55,930 bases of DNA from Rhizaria sp. SCN 62-66 (Eukaryota; Rhizaria, unplaced): NCBI GenBank assembly GCA_001724265.1, contig MEDY01000248.1, forward strand, positions 1 to 55,930, in the 5' to 3' direction. Every line of letters starts with the position of its first letter. The stretch's first letter is position 1. The notes under the pieces were generated by a model, which worked only from the letters and a program-made list of their open reading frames with translations, searched no databases and was not told where the DNA came from. This document shows, piece after piece, positions 21,421-31,964 of the stretch. The translations under genes were made by a program, and so were the position numbers.

Positions 21421-22841
21421 ATGAGTTCAAAACCTGCTTCTGAACCCGCTGCAAAGCCTACAAAAGTATCTCGCAAGCGTGCCGCCGAGCCAGACAAGGA
21501 GGGTGGTAATGAAGGCAAAAAGGACAAAGATAAGAACGGCGGCAAAGAGCGGGACAAGTCGACTGCAGGGACGACAGCGCTGCATTTGGGCTTCGTGCGC
21601 TTTCATCGCGCAGCAGTGCAGCTCGCCACGCTTGCCGCAGCGCGCGCACGTCCCCTGCTGCTCTCTGAGCTGCCCCCCGCCCTCCTGCCCCTCCCAGCGA
21701 CGACGATGACGGCTGCGGCAGGCGCTGGCTCGGCGCAACAAGGAGGCCATGTGCTCCCGCCGCAGCCGCTTCCGTGGCTGCAGCACAGCCTGCTGGCGGC
21801 GAATGCGGCGCTGCTGCGGTCGCGGCCGCGGCTGCCGCTGTGCGCGCCGACCGTGGCCGTGCCGGTGTCGGCCTCGCCCGCAGCGCCAGCTGGCAGCTGG
21901 GTCGCCGCCGCGCTCCTCTCGCTCTCTCTCCCGCCCTCGCGCGCCCATGTCCACGCCGACGCGGGAGGGCCGCTGCGCGTGCCGGTGCTGTGGCTGCCGC
22001 ACCGCGCGCTCCGCAGCTCCGGCGGCGGCGGCGGCGGTGGCGGCATGGCGGGGCTGGCGCTGGCCGCGCTGCCCATGCTGCCGCTGCTGCGCGCGCGCGC
22101 GCCGGGGCCCGGGCTGCTGCGCTGCGCCGAGCGCGCCGCCTGCGTGCGCGACTGCGCCGCCGCGGCCGCCGCCGCGCTCGCGGCCGAGCTCGCGCTCGCC
22201 AAAAGCGCAGCCGCGACAGCAACAACGACTGCGGGTGGAGCTGGAGCTGACGCTGATGCAGAAGAGGTGGACGGGGCTGCAAACGTGAACCCGGACGCGA
22301 GTGCAAGTCTCGGCGAGCTCGCCGCCGCGGGCATCCCGCTGGGCCCCCTGGCCGCCGCCGCCGTGCCTGCCGCCGTCATCTCGCTCTGCCGCGACGATGA
22401 CGCAGCAGCCCCTGAGTGTGGCGCAGCCGATGCGGCCACTGCTTCCGAGTCGGCGGCCGCTGTGTCGGCGGAGCTGAGGGAGGCACGGCGGGAGCTGGAG
22501 GAGGCCGTGGCGGCGCTGCGGCACGCGCAGGCCGAGGCAGTGGCCGTCGCGGGCCAGCGCGCGCGCTACGACGCGCACATAACCAGGTACGCAAGCCAGG
22601 TCCATAGATCATGAACTTTGGTAACTCTGCACAAATGTTGTATGTACGCGAAGCTCATCGCATTGACACTGTTTCTGCTATTGTTTGTACTTCTGTGCTG
22701 CTCGCGCCGCGCAGGCTGCACGAGTACAACGAGATCAAGGACGTGGGCCAGGCACTGCTGGGCATGTTGGCGCAGATGGCCGGCGGCGGCACCACAACCA
22801 AAGACCTGTACGAGGTCTATGGGCTCGAGTTCGACGACTAA
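21421..22841 (+). CDS. SWI5: Swi5/Sae3 recombination mediator with long N-terminal extension
   Basis: Swi5 (Sae3 in budding yeast) partners Sfr1 or Mei5 and stabilises Rad51/Dmc1 filaments. Two exons: 21421-22586 and 22715-22841, with donor GTACGC and acceptor CGCAG. The junction is phase 2 and rebuilds an Arg codon. The total is 430 residues, stop TAA. The diagnostic C-terminus, split across the junction, reads ITR then LHEYNEIKDVGQALLGMLAQ and ends DLYEVYGLEFDD, matching the Swi5 family closely. Ahead of it a coiled coil rich in Ala and Glu (from about residue 345) is expected. Residues 1-340 are a Lys/Glu-rich start and Ala/Leu/Pro-rich region not typical of Swi5, which is usually under 250 residues. 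Its role is uncertain. Confidence 0.88.
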
Positions 22842-23228
22842 ATAGGAAATAATGAGCCATAACAATAATAAAAAATTTCTTGCACTATACTTCAACTCTA
22901 CACTCGCGTAACTCTGTTGTGACGTGCTGTGCAATTGAAGTACTGATTCCACCACAACCACGATCAAATGCCACATCAGCCAAGCTCAGCAACGATACTG
23001 GAGTGTGGAAATTTCATGAAATTGATCGTCTATCGAGATTATATCACAGTATGTATTATAATAATCATGTTTCATTGTTTTTTGAAAATGATTCTTCTTG
23101 AAGAGGTGCATATCATTCACTACGCTGTCTGTGATAAGACGCCCTCACATGTAGATGCTCACCATCTCTTCGTTTGCTCTTTTCACGCGACATTCCGCCC
23201 CCCGTCCTCACATAGGTCTGCAACACTC
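22842..23228. other. Spacer
   Basis: AT-rich with an AATAAT/AATAAA-like signal near 22850-22875, soon after the SWI5 stop. No gene seen. Confidence 0.5.
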
Positions 23229-24365
23229 ATGGCTGAGCGTATGCAGGATGATCCGCACTCAGACGGTGCGCCAGACTTTAACGTTGAAGGTGAGACCACT
23301 GTTGAGTACCGTTGCGCAGACACAGGTTCGTGCACCTCCTCATCACCTCATCGAACTCTTCCTGACGCCTCAAATTTCGTCTCATCTTTCCTTTTCTACC
23401 AAGACTGCCAGTAAATCATGTTCATTTATTGTTGGATATTTTGCTTTTTGTTCCTTTTCATCGTCATTCTAGGCGTGTTGCTGCGCGAAGAGGTGCTGAC
23501 GGCGCAACAGGTGCGTGTGGCGCAGCTGCTCTCCTCGGTGCGCGGCGCCGTCGCGGCGGGCGACGCCACGCGCGCGCTGGACCTGGCCATCCAGGCCGTG
23601 CGCGCGCAGCACCCCGAGAGCGGCGAGGCCGCCGTCTTCGGCTACATCAACCGCGCCAAGGAGCAGTACTTTGCCGAAAACCCCGACTCTCCCTTTGCGC
23701 CGCCGCCGGCGCAGCAGTCGCAGGCGCAGGCGCAGGCGCAGCTGCAGTCTCAGCAGCAGCACGCTGTGAGCAAGGCTGCGCTGCCGACTGCCGCTGAGCG
23801 CGCGGAGGCCGTCGCGGCCGAGCTGGCCTCGGACGGCGCGAGCGCGAACGAGCAGCTGGCGGCGCTGCTGGCGATGCAGGGGCAACTGCACGCGCAGAGC
23901 CAGCTGGGCGGCACCGTCCGCCGCCGCACGACCCCCGCGGAGGCGCAACAGGCGGCGCAGCAGGCGGCGCAGTCCAGCAGCAGCAGCGAAGCGGCGCAAC
24001 AGGTGGGGTGGCTGTCGAGCGTGTTTGGCATGCTTTCGCTTTCCTCCTGGCGCGGCAGCAACAGCGACGACAAGAGCAAGAACAACAACGAGACAGATGC
24101 GGGACCCGCTGCTGCGGGCGAACTTGACCTGAGTGGGTATAAAGAGGGAGTGGTTGTCGACGCGCGGCGTGACGAGGACTCGGTGCCGATTCTCGAGCAG
24201 CAGGGGCTGGGTGCGGTGCTCGACAGCCTGGCGCAGAGCGAAGACTCAGTCGTGTGCGTATGGTGCAATGGGCTCATTGCGCGGCGCCGCATGGAGGCGC
24301 ACGCAAAGTATTGGTGCGAGGCTAGTCCGCACGTGCAGGACCTTGAGGAAGACGATGACGATTGA
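23229..24365 (+). CDS. Unrecognised protein with C-terminal Cys2-His-Cys putative zinc site
   Basis: The first exon starts at ATG 23229. I end it at 23325 (donor GTTCGT, like one donor of the giant gene), with the acceptor at 23471-23472 and exon 2 at 23473-24365. The total of 990 nt gives 329 residues and a TGA stop. A GTGAGA donor at 23290 is also in phase and would remove 12 residues. Exon 2 begins with a helical region (LLREEVLTAQQVRVAQLLSS, then ALDLAIQAVRAQHPESGEAA) that could be a small helical repeat. A Gln/Ala-rich stretch follows. The C-terminus has CVWCNGLIARRRMEAHAKYW followed by Cys, giving Cys-x2-Cys-x12-His-x4-Cys, a plausible zinc knuckle. The protein ends in an acidic tail. 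I do not recognise the family. Confidence 0.7.
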
Positions 24366-25129
24366 TTCAAGAGCTGTGCAGCTGGTCCGGGCCAATCATA
24401 CTAACTTAATTTGAGTGAATTGTGACATAAATACATAGATTTGAGTTTAATTTGATTTCCTGAAGAGCATATGTGCTATTCTGTTTTCGTCACAGATCTT
24501 TGTCGCTCGGATATCGCGCTCATTTTCATTCCCTGGAAATTAGGTGCGCTGCTTGATCAAAATGGCATTATATAGGTTATCAATTAAATAACAAATTTAA
24601 TAATTTATAAATTAAATGTATTTGTTTATTTTAGAAACATTTTAAGAGGAACAAAAGTCTTTTTGATAATATAAAGTAAAATACTATTAAAAATAGTTCA
24701 AAATTTTTTATTAAATAGTAAATGTGTTTATAATTATTTTACTTGCTAAGGTACTAATATTTGGCATTTTGGTTTAAAATATATTGATCTAAGAAAATAG
24801 ACACATAAAGTTCACTCAAACAAAAAAAATGATAAACAGTTAATAATATGATGATAACGTTTTTAATACTGTTTTTATTCGTTTAATTACATATATGTAT
24901 ATATAATTCTCTATAAAGAAGGAAACCATTTAATTAAAATGTAATTGGTATTAGTTATCATTTAAATATTTATAACATTTGTAAACATGAATTATATGCT
25001 TATCTCATTGTATACTCACATCTCTTAGCAATTTCATTTAATAAATGGTGATCGTGCAACGTCAGAGCCCGGTGATTCCTTGGCACTGAGAGTCCCTAGT
25101 GAGCGCCGCACTCATCTTCCAGTTGCAAT
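24366..25129. other. Extremely AT-rich island
   Basis: From about 24560 to 25030 the sequence is nearly all A and T. In 24601-24720 I count 16 G or C in 120 bases, against GC-rich genes on both sides. There are no usable open frames and no clear repeat. It may be a decayed insertion, an organelle-derived piece or simply a relaxed spacer next to the Tse2-like relic. Confidence 0.6.
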
Positions 25130-25360
25130 AACTGTGATAAGAGAACTTGCGCGGTCTGCAACGAGAGTAGTGCTCCGTGTGCTCATGGATGAGCACCAGG
25201 CCCTCGGGCATGTGGAAGCCCTCGTGGAGTCAGTAGACGCGCGCTCCTCGCCCATCCAGTTGGAGACGATGTCGCGCATCTTCTCGCTGGTGCCGGGACG
25301 CATCGACATGCCGTTGGGCTCGACGGAAGTCTCCGACTTCATCGGTAGCACGTTGCCGTC
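25130..25360 (-). pseudogene. Decayed fragment resembling a Tse2-type ADP-ribosyltransferase domain
   Basis: On the minus strand, from about 25360 down to 25215, one frame carries a stretch with the Pro-Asn-Gly ... Arg-Pro ... Met pattern of Tse2-like domains. The frame then breaks. A second frame from about 25223 to 25175 carries the Gly-Leu-Val-Leu-x-His-Glu-His pattern characteristic of the same family. The frame is lost again just after it, and an in-frame TGA lies directly upstream. There is no start codon, and at least two frame breaks mean it cannot encode a working protein. Tse2-like domains are known as bacterial type VI effectors and as domains in fungal and other eukaryotic proteins. 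It is more GC-rich than the AT island beside it. Identification is by eye. Confidence 0.5.
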
Positions 25361-25753
25361 GCATCAGAAGTATGAGTACTTATGAGTTGGACATAAGCCG
25401 TTCTGATACATAATGCGCTATCTGGTGGCAAAAAAATTTATTAAGGCAACGCTAACAGAGAAAACAATTGCTATTCTCATCAATGAGTGTTTCGTATTGC
25501 ACTAAATCTGTTTTAGACACTGAACTTCGATCACAGTCATGAGGAAAAGAAGAAGAATACTGTATCGGCTGGAGGCTGGCGTTCAAAGTGGACGGTGGTT
25601 ACTTGATCAACTTGAATTGGCAATGTGAAATCGCAGAGATATCATCTGTCAATAGCAATATTATGAATGGGGCACACATTTAACCTAAGCGAACAACTTA
25701 TATCACTTTATTAAATTTCTTAAATTTGCGTTTGTCAACGTCTGTTCGCAGAA
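25361..25753. other. Spacer upstream of DNAAF5
   Basis: AT-rich with no gene seen. It ends with TTCGCAG at 25745-25751, four bases before the DNAAF5 start, which could be an intron acceptor in the 5' leader. It may include further decayed sequence of the relic on its left. Confidence 0.4.
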
Positions 25754-28700
25754 ATGGATTGGGGCTCGTTCGAATCCGTCTCCAAGAAGTCCTCCGCCTC
25801 CGGCGCCGGCAAGAAGGGTTCCGGTGGTGGTACTAAGAAGAACGCGCAGCACGACGCGATGCTCAAGGCGTGGGGTATCACTGACCTTGAGGACGCCGGC
25901 ACTACGCGCGCTTCTAATCCCGCGCAGCGCCGTGCAGTCGCGGCCGCCGACGACCTCTCGTTCGCAGCCATTGCTGCCGCCGCCGCTGAGGTCACTTCGC
26001 CCGCGCCCGTTGCGCCCGCGCCCACTGCCGCGCTCGTTCCCGACACGACAGAGATTGACTTTAGCAGCAGCAGCAGCGGCAGCGACAACGAGAGCGACGC
26101 TGACGCCGACGCCGACTCTGACGCCGAGACGGAGGACAAGGGCCAGGGCAAGGGAAACAACTCCTTGTCGTCCGCGCTCGCCACTCTCGGCCTGAACACC
26201 GCCGCCACCACGACCCCCGCGGTCGTTGCAGGCCCCCAGTTACCTTTCTTGTGCTCGTCCTCTCAAGCACTCGCTTCCGCATCAGTCTCGGCCTCCGCCG
26301 CATCCTCTGCCTCGTCTTCTGCTTCGACGGAGCCCGTCGAGACTGCGACCGGGGCCGTGGCGTTCCCCGCGCCGCCCGCGCGCCCGGCGCCACTGACGGC
26401 GCTGCCGCTGCACCTGCCGCGCGCGCTGGCGCTGCTGTCGGCGCGGTCGCGGCCCGTGGCGGCGGCCGCGGCGGCGCACGTGCTGGCGGTGCTCGAGGCC
26501 TCATTGGGCTGGCGCGTCGCCGTCGCCACCGCCTGCGACGCCGTCGTGCCCGAGACCGACCTCATGACCGCCACCGCGCTTGCGCCAGCCCTCGCGCCTG
26601 CGCAGCAGCAGGCGGCGCAGGCGTTTGGCCCCGCTGCCGCCCCCATTGCTGGCGAGGCTGAGGGTGGCGCCAGCCCAAGCGCCGCCGCCGACGCCCCGGT
26701 GTCGGCCAGCTTCGCGGCCGCGGCCGCGCACGGGCTGAGCGCGGCCGAGGCCCTGGCGCTGGCCCGGACCCCCGTGCTGCTGCTCGCGCCCTACGCCCAG
26801 GCCCACTGCGGCGCACAGTCTTCGCAGTCTTTACAGTCTTCACATTTTTCACAGTTTTCACAGTCGCAGCTAACTCTGCCCGCGCCGCTGCCGGTGTGGG
26901 CGCGGTGCGACGACGGCAGCGTCTCGGCAGCGGACTTCGAGCTCAAGACGCGCACGCGCCTTGTCGCGGTACTCTCGCCCGAGCAGCAGCGCCGTCTCGA
27001 GGACGAGGAGGACGGCGACGACGACCACGACGACCGCAGCGGCAGCAGCAGCGACAGGCACGGGGCCGCTGTCAAGATGCTCACCCTCGACAACACGAAC
27101 AACAACAGCTCTAGCAGCGGCAGCAGCGGCAGTGGGAGTGGTGGCGAGAGCGCACTGCAGCTGCCCGCGCGCTTCGCCCCGTTCCCATTCCCGCGGTCTG
27201 GCCCCGCGGCGGGCTACTGCGCCGTGCTCTGGGACGCGCTGCGCCCGCTGCTGCGCGCCGTTGCCGCGCCCGCGCTCGCCGAGGCGACGCGCGAGACGGC
27301 CGCGCGCGCGCTGCTGCTCGTCGTCGCGGCGCTGCCCGCCGCCACAGACGCCACAGTCGCTTCCACTCATCACAATCGCGGTCACGATCTCAGCTCTAGC
27401 TCTAGCTCTAGTGCGATTGGCATGCGCGACCTGACCTGGGAGCGCGGGCTGCGGGCGGCCGCGCGGCGCGCCGGCCTCAGTCTGGCCGAGCTGCTGGCGG
27501 CCGCCACGGACGCGGGGCTGCGCGCGCGCATCCGCCATAGTAAGGAGGCGGGGGACGGCGATGCGCCGAGCGAGCAGATGGCCGCTGTGGAGCAGGCCTG
27601 GCGCGAAATCGCGGCGGCCTCGGCGGCTGCAGCGACCACGGCCACGGCTACAGTCGCAGCGCCATCTGTTAAGCAGCAGAACCTGCAGAAGCAGCGGCAC
27701 CAGTCCCTCTCGATCCTCCAGTCCGCGTCCGTGGGCTCCGCTGCCGAGTCCGACGGCGGCGGCGACGGCGACGGCGCGCAGGCGGGCGCGGCGCTGCTGC
27801 TGCGCAAGCCCTCCTGGGTGACCTTCTCCGAGACCATGAAGGGCTCCTCTCACGCTGGCGCCGACCCCACCGACGGCGACGGCGACGGCGACGGCGACGG
27901 GAGCGGGAGTGTGGGGACGGACGAGGGCGGCGCGGCGCTGCCGGCGGCGTGGGCGGCGCATTCGCTGGCGCGCGCGCTGCCGCTGCTGGTGCCAGTGCTG
28001 GCGCTGCGCCTGATCAGGCCCGGCACGCGTCTGCACGTCGACCGGCCGGGCTACCAGCACCCGAACGCCAGCGCGGCCGCGGCCGAGGCCGACGAGTACG
28101 ACTGCAACCCGGAGGCCGCGGACAGGGTCGGCCGCGGCACCTTCACCAACGCCAGCCCCCACAGCGCTGGCGCCAGCTCGAGTGCGAGCGCGAGCGCGAG
28201 TGCTAAGGGCAAGGAGAAGAGCAGTGCTGAGGAGATGGCCGCCTTCGTGTCGTCTCTCGAGAACAGCGCTAATGACGGCAGCGGCGGCAGCAGCGGCAGC
28301 AGCAGCAGCGCCGAGTTCGGGACTCTGAGCAACCGGTCCGCGGACGCGGGCGAGCTGGGCCAGGAGCCCAGCGAAGACGTGCGCTACCTGCTCACGCTGC
28401 TGCTGGCGCTGTTGCTGCAGCGGTGCTCGCCGCGTGACCTGGAGCCCTACCTGCTCGACGTCGCCTACATCGCGCGGTCGCTGCTGAGCGACTCGCACCC
28501 GGCCGTGCTGGCAGTGGCGCCCGCGCGCGTGGTGACGCCGCTGGCGCGGCTCTTCCCGCACGCGCTGCGCCCGCTCGCGCCCGCGCTCATCTACGGGCTG
28601 CTGCCGCTGCTGCGCCACCGCCACGCGCGCGTGCGGCTGTCCGCGCTCTCGGCGCTGGAGCCGCTGCTGCACGCGGGCGGCTCGGACCTGCTGCGCGACC

Positions 28701-31289
28701 TCGCCGGCTTCCGGGAGGGCAACGTCATCGTCGTCAAGGAGTTCTTCGAAGGCGGCTCGCGGCTTAACTTTTTCGCCGCGCTGGTGGCGGACCCCGCGCT
28801 CAAGGTGCGCGCGCGCTTCTACGCGCTCTGCGCACGCCTGCTCGAGTGCCTTGCGGACCGCCACGACTACGAGACGCTCATCATGCCCTACCTGCTCTCG
28901 GGCGTCGCGGACGAGGCAGGGCCAACTGCTAACTCTAGCTCTGCTGCTGCGGGCAGCGGGCCGAGCGCGGGCGCGCGCGTGTGCGTGGCTGCGGCGCGCG
29001 CGGTGGCGGCGATGGGCGAGGCGCACGAGCGCGACCCGGTGTTCCTGGCGCGCGAGGACGTGACGCTGCAGCGGCTCGCCGACGCCCGCCGCGCGCGCGA
29101 GCTCTGCCTGGACTCGTGCGTGCCTGTGCTGCCGCCGCCCTTCGCCGCGCTGGGCCGCCCCGGGCTGGGCTGCCGCGTGACCGTGCTGCGCTTCGTGCAG
29201 CGGCTGCTGCCGGCCGTGCTGGAGGAGCTGGGCGACTGGCGCGCGGCCACGCAGCGCCGCTCGCTCACGCTGCTGCGCACGCTGCTCGTCTACGCCGAGG
29301 GCTTCGTCAACGCGGCCGCGCCACAGCTCGTGCGCGCCTTCTGCGAGGTCGCCGCGGGCGAGGAGGACGCCGCGCGCAGGCGCAGGCTCGCGTGGGCGCC
29401 CGCCAAGCACATGCTCCTGGCCGAGCTCCTGCTGCAGACTCCGTCGCAGACTCTGCCACAGACTGGCGTCAGCGCTGCCGCCGCCGCTGCTGCTGCTGTT
29501 GCTGCCGTCCTCGCGAGCGGGCCGCAGCCCCCTGAGGCGCGGCTGCTGGCACAGCTGCGCGGCCGCACGCGGGCCGTTGCGCGCGCCTGGCGCAGGCTCG
29601 CCGCCGCGATGGCAGCTGGCAGTCAGAACGGCGACCGTGCGCAGCGCGCGCGCGCCGTGCTGGCCCGCGGCGGCGTCATCACGCCGGAGCTGCTCGCCTC
29701 TCTTGGCGACGACAGTCACGACGGCGGTGACGGCGGCGACGACGCTGATGCCGCGGTGGACGTGTCCGGGGTTGTCGGCGGGCTAATTGAGCTCGGTGAC
29801 AGCCCCCTGTGGCAGCCGCTCAGCCCTCACGGCGGTGGCGCCACGGCGGCTGCGGCTGCGCGCTGCAGCGGCGGCGTGGCGGTGCACGCGCTGTCGGCGC
29901 CGCAGCACTGCCTGCTGCTGGTGGGCCGCAACGCCGCGCCCGCGCCGCTGCTCTCGCTGCTGCTGCCCGCCGCGCTGGGCGACGCGCCCGCCACGCTACT
30001 CTCGTCCGCCTCTGCCGCGGCCGCCGGGGCCGGTGGTTCTGCTGTCTGGGCGGGGGCGTACCGCGCGCGCGCCGTGGCAATCGTGGCGGGGCTGCTGCCT
30101 GCGGTGCCCGCCGCGCTGGCCTGGGCGCCTGCCGCCGCGGTGCTGGCCACCGTCGCCGCGGGGGTCGCGCCGGCCGCTAGGGCAGCGCACTCGGTCACCC
30201 AGCGCAGCCAGCAGCGCCGCGGCGACGACAGCGCCGGCGACAGCGACAGCGAGGACCACGAGGGCGGCGAGGGCGCCAAGGCTGGCGGCAGCCGCGAGCT
30301 GCTGCTATCATGGGACGCAGGGCTGGTGCTGGCGGCGGCGCGCGCGCTGGCGGCGCTGTGCGCGCTGCCCTGGGCGCGGCTCGTGGCCGACGCCGCGGCC
30401 GCCGAGGTCCGCAGCGGCGCCGCGCTGGTGGACGTCTTCGCCTCGGTCTCCGCCAGCAAGCAGAGCGAGAGCCAGAGCCAGAGCAAGAGCAAGAGTCATG
30501 ACGGCGACAGCGACGGCGACGGCGAGCTGAGCGCGCGTGAGGCCGAGGGCGCGGTGTTCCGGCTGTGGGAGTGCGTTGCCGCGCTCAAGGGTTGGGTTCT
30601 GGCGCAGGCCGCGCTGCTGCCCGCCCACGCCGCCGACGCGCTCACCGTCGGGCTCCCGCTCCCGCTCCCGCAGACGCAGACGCAGACGCAGAGCGCGGCG
30701 GTGAAGGGCACCAAGAGGGGCAACGGGGCCGTGATGCTCGCGGTGCCTGCGGACAGCGCAGAGTCTGAGGGCAGCGTCACCGTGCAGGTGCCGCTGCTGC
30801 CTGCGTACGCCGGCTGCCTCCGCGCCGTCGGCCCCAGCACACGCAGCGCTGCCAAGAGCCAGAACAAGAGCGCCGGGGCTAAGACGGTCGTGGACTCGTC
30901 GTCGTTCCTGACGTCGACGACCACCACCGTGACCAGCGTCCCATCTGACTCTGCCGCCGCTGCCACCGACGCTATGGCGGGTCTCAGTGATCCGGCGGCG
31001 CTGCTGCCGAAGGCGGCGCTGTCCGCCGCCGAGGCTGCCGAGGCCGACGCGCTGCTGGCGCTGGCGCTGGCCCGCCTCTGGGTGCGCCGCCTCGAGCTCC
31101 GCGCCCTGCTCGCGCTGTCTGAGTCGTCATCACCGCATGGCAGCGCAGATGTTGCCGCTGTGGTGCAAGCCGAGACCGCGGCGGCCGAGGCGGCTCTGGG
31201 CGCGGCGGGTGCGACGGCGGTGGCCGAGGGCGCCTGGCCCGATTACCTGCTGCTGCGCGCGCGCCTGCTCGCTGACGGCAACAGCAAGA

Positions 31290-31325
<36 letters not shown>

Positions 31326-31735
31326 CCAGCGTGCCACAGAGCGTCGAGGCGGTGGCCCTGGCAGCGCACGAGTGCTTGCTCGCGCGCCTCGCCGCCGCCG
31401 CCGCCGTAGAGGCCGCCGCAACCGCTGCCGTTGCCGAGGCGGGCTACACTGTGCGCGTGCCTCCTATGCAGTCGCAGTCCCACTCGCAGTCGCAGTGTGA
31501 GCGTGACGGCTACAGTCCCCGCGCAGAGTGCCTAGAGAACAGCGTGGGCCGCCTGCCCCGGGGCGCTGTCAACTTCACGCCGGGTGCTGGGGCCGTCCTG
31601 TCGCCCGCTGCGGCCGCGACCGAGGCGACGGCTCACGCGGCGCGCATGAAGGCCACCGTTACCGCGGCCGCGGGCGGCGCCTCTCTGGGGGCAGTCCGCG
31701 CGCTCGCGCAAACCTACCTCGCCCACGTCCTTTAA
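25754..31735 (+). CDS. DNAAF5: Dynein axonemal assembly factor 5 (HEATR2)
   Basis: DNAAF5 is a cytoplasmic HEAT-repeat protein needed to preassemble axonemal dynein arms. This single open frame encodes 1993 residues from ATG 25754 to TAA. The best matching region lies at about 875-1215: HEAT-like helices, the RLFPHALRPLAPALIYGLLP block, then FYALCARLLECLADRHDYE. The diagnostic block reads RPGLGCRVTVLRFVQRLLPA followed by VLEELGDWRAATQRRSLTLL and LLVYAEGF, which follows the human sequence position by position. The rest is HEAT-like Ala/Leu-rich helices broken by long Ser/Asp/Gly/Ala inserts, so it is more than twice the human length (about 855). Its presence implies motile flagella with dynein arms at some life stage. 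A 949-codon antisense frame is a composition artefact. Confidence 0.82.
31294..31324. repeat. AGC trinucleotide run (poly-Ser) in DNAAF5
   Basis: About ten consecutive AGC codons encode a serine run inside a low-complexity insert. Confidence 0.85.
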
Positions 31736-31964
31736 GAATTATTGATTTATAGCGGATATGATCCGTCAATAGAGAACTCATTATTACCACATTTTAAAAG
31801 TTTAAGCACAGTTTTTATTCATCATATTATAACTTTCAAATCCCTTTTCATGACTTCTTTCCAAGTAAGAAGAGCTTTGGCGCCTACAACTGCAAAACCA
31901 GGTTTCCACTTTCCTTCTTCCGAACATCTCGCGCTTCACTTTGACGCGTAGAAGCCACTCCACG

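Noticed and set aside
26870-29719. A 949-codon open frame antisense to DNAAF5
   Set aside because: It is the complement of a GC3-biased gene with clear homology on the other strand; its translation is Arg/Ala/Gly-rich with no domain.
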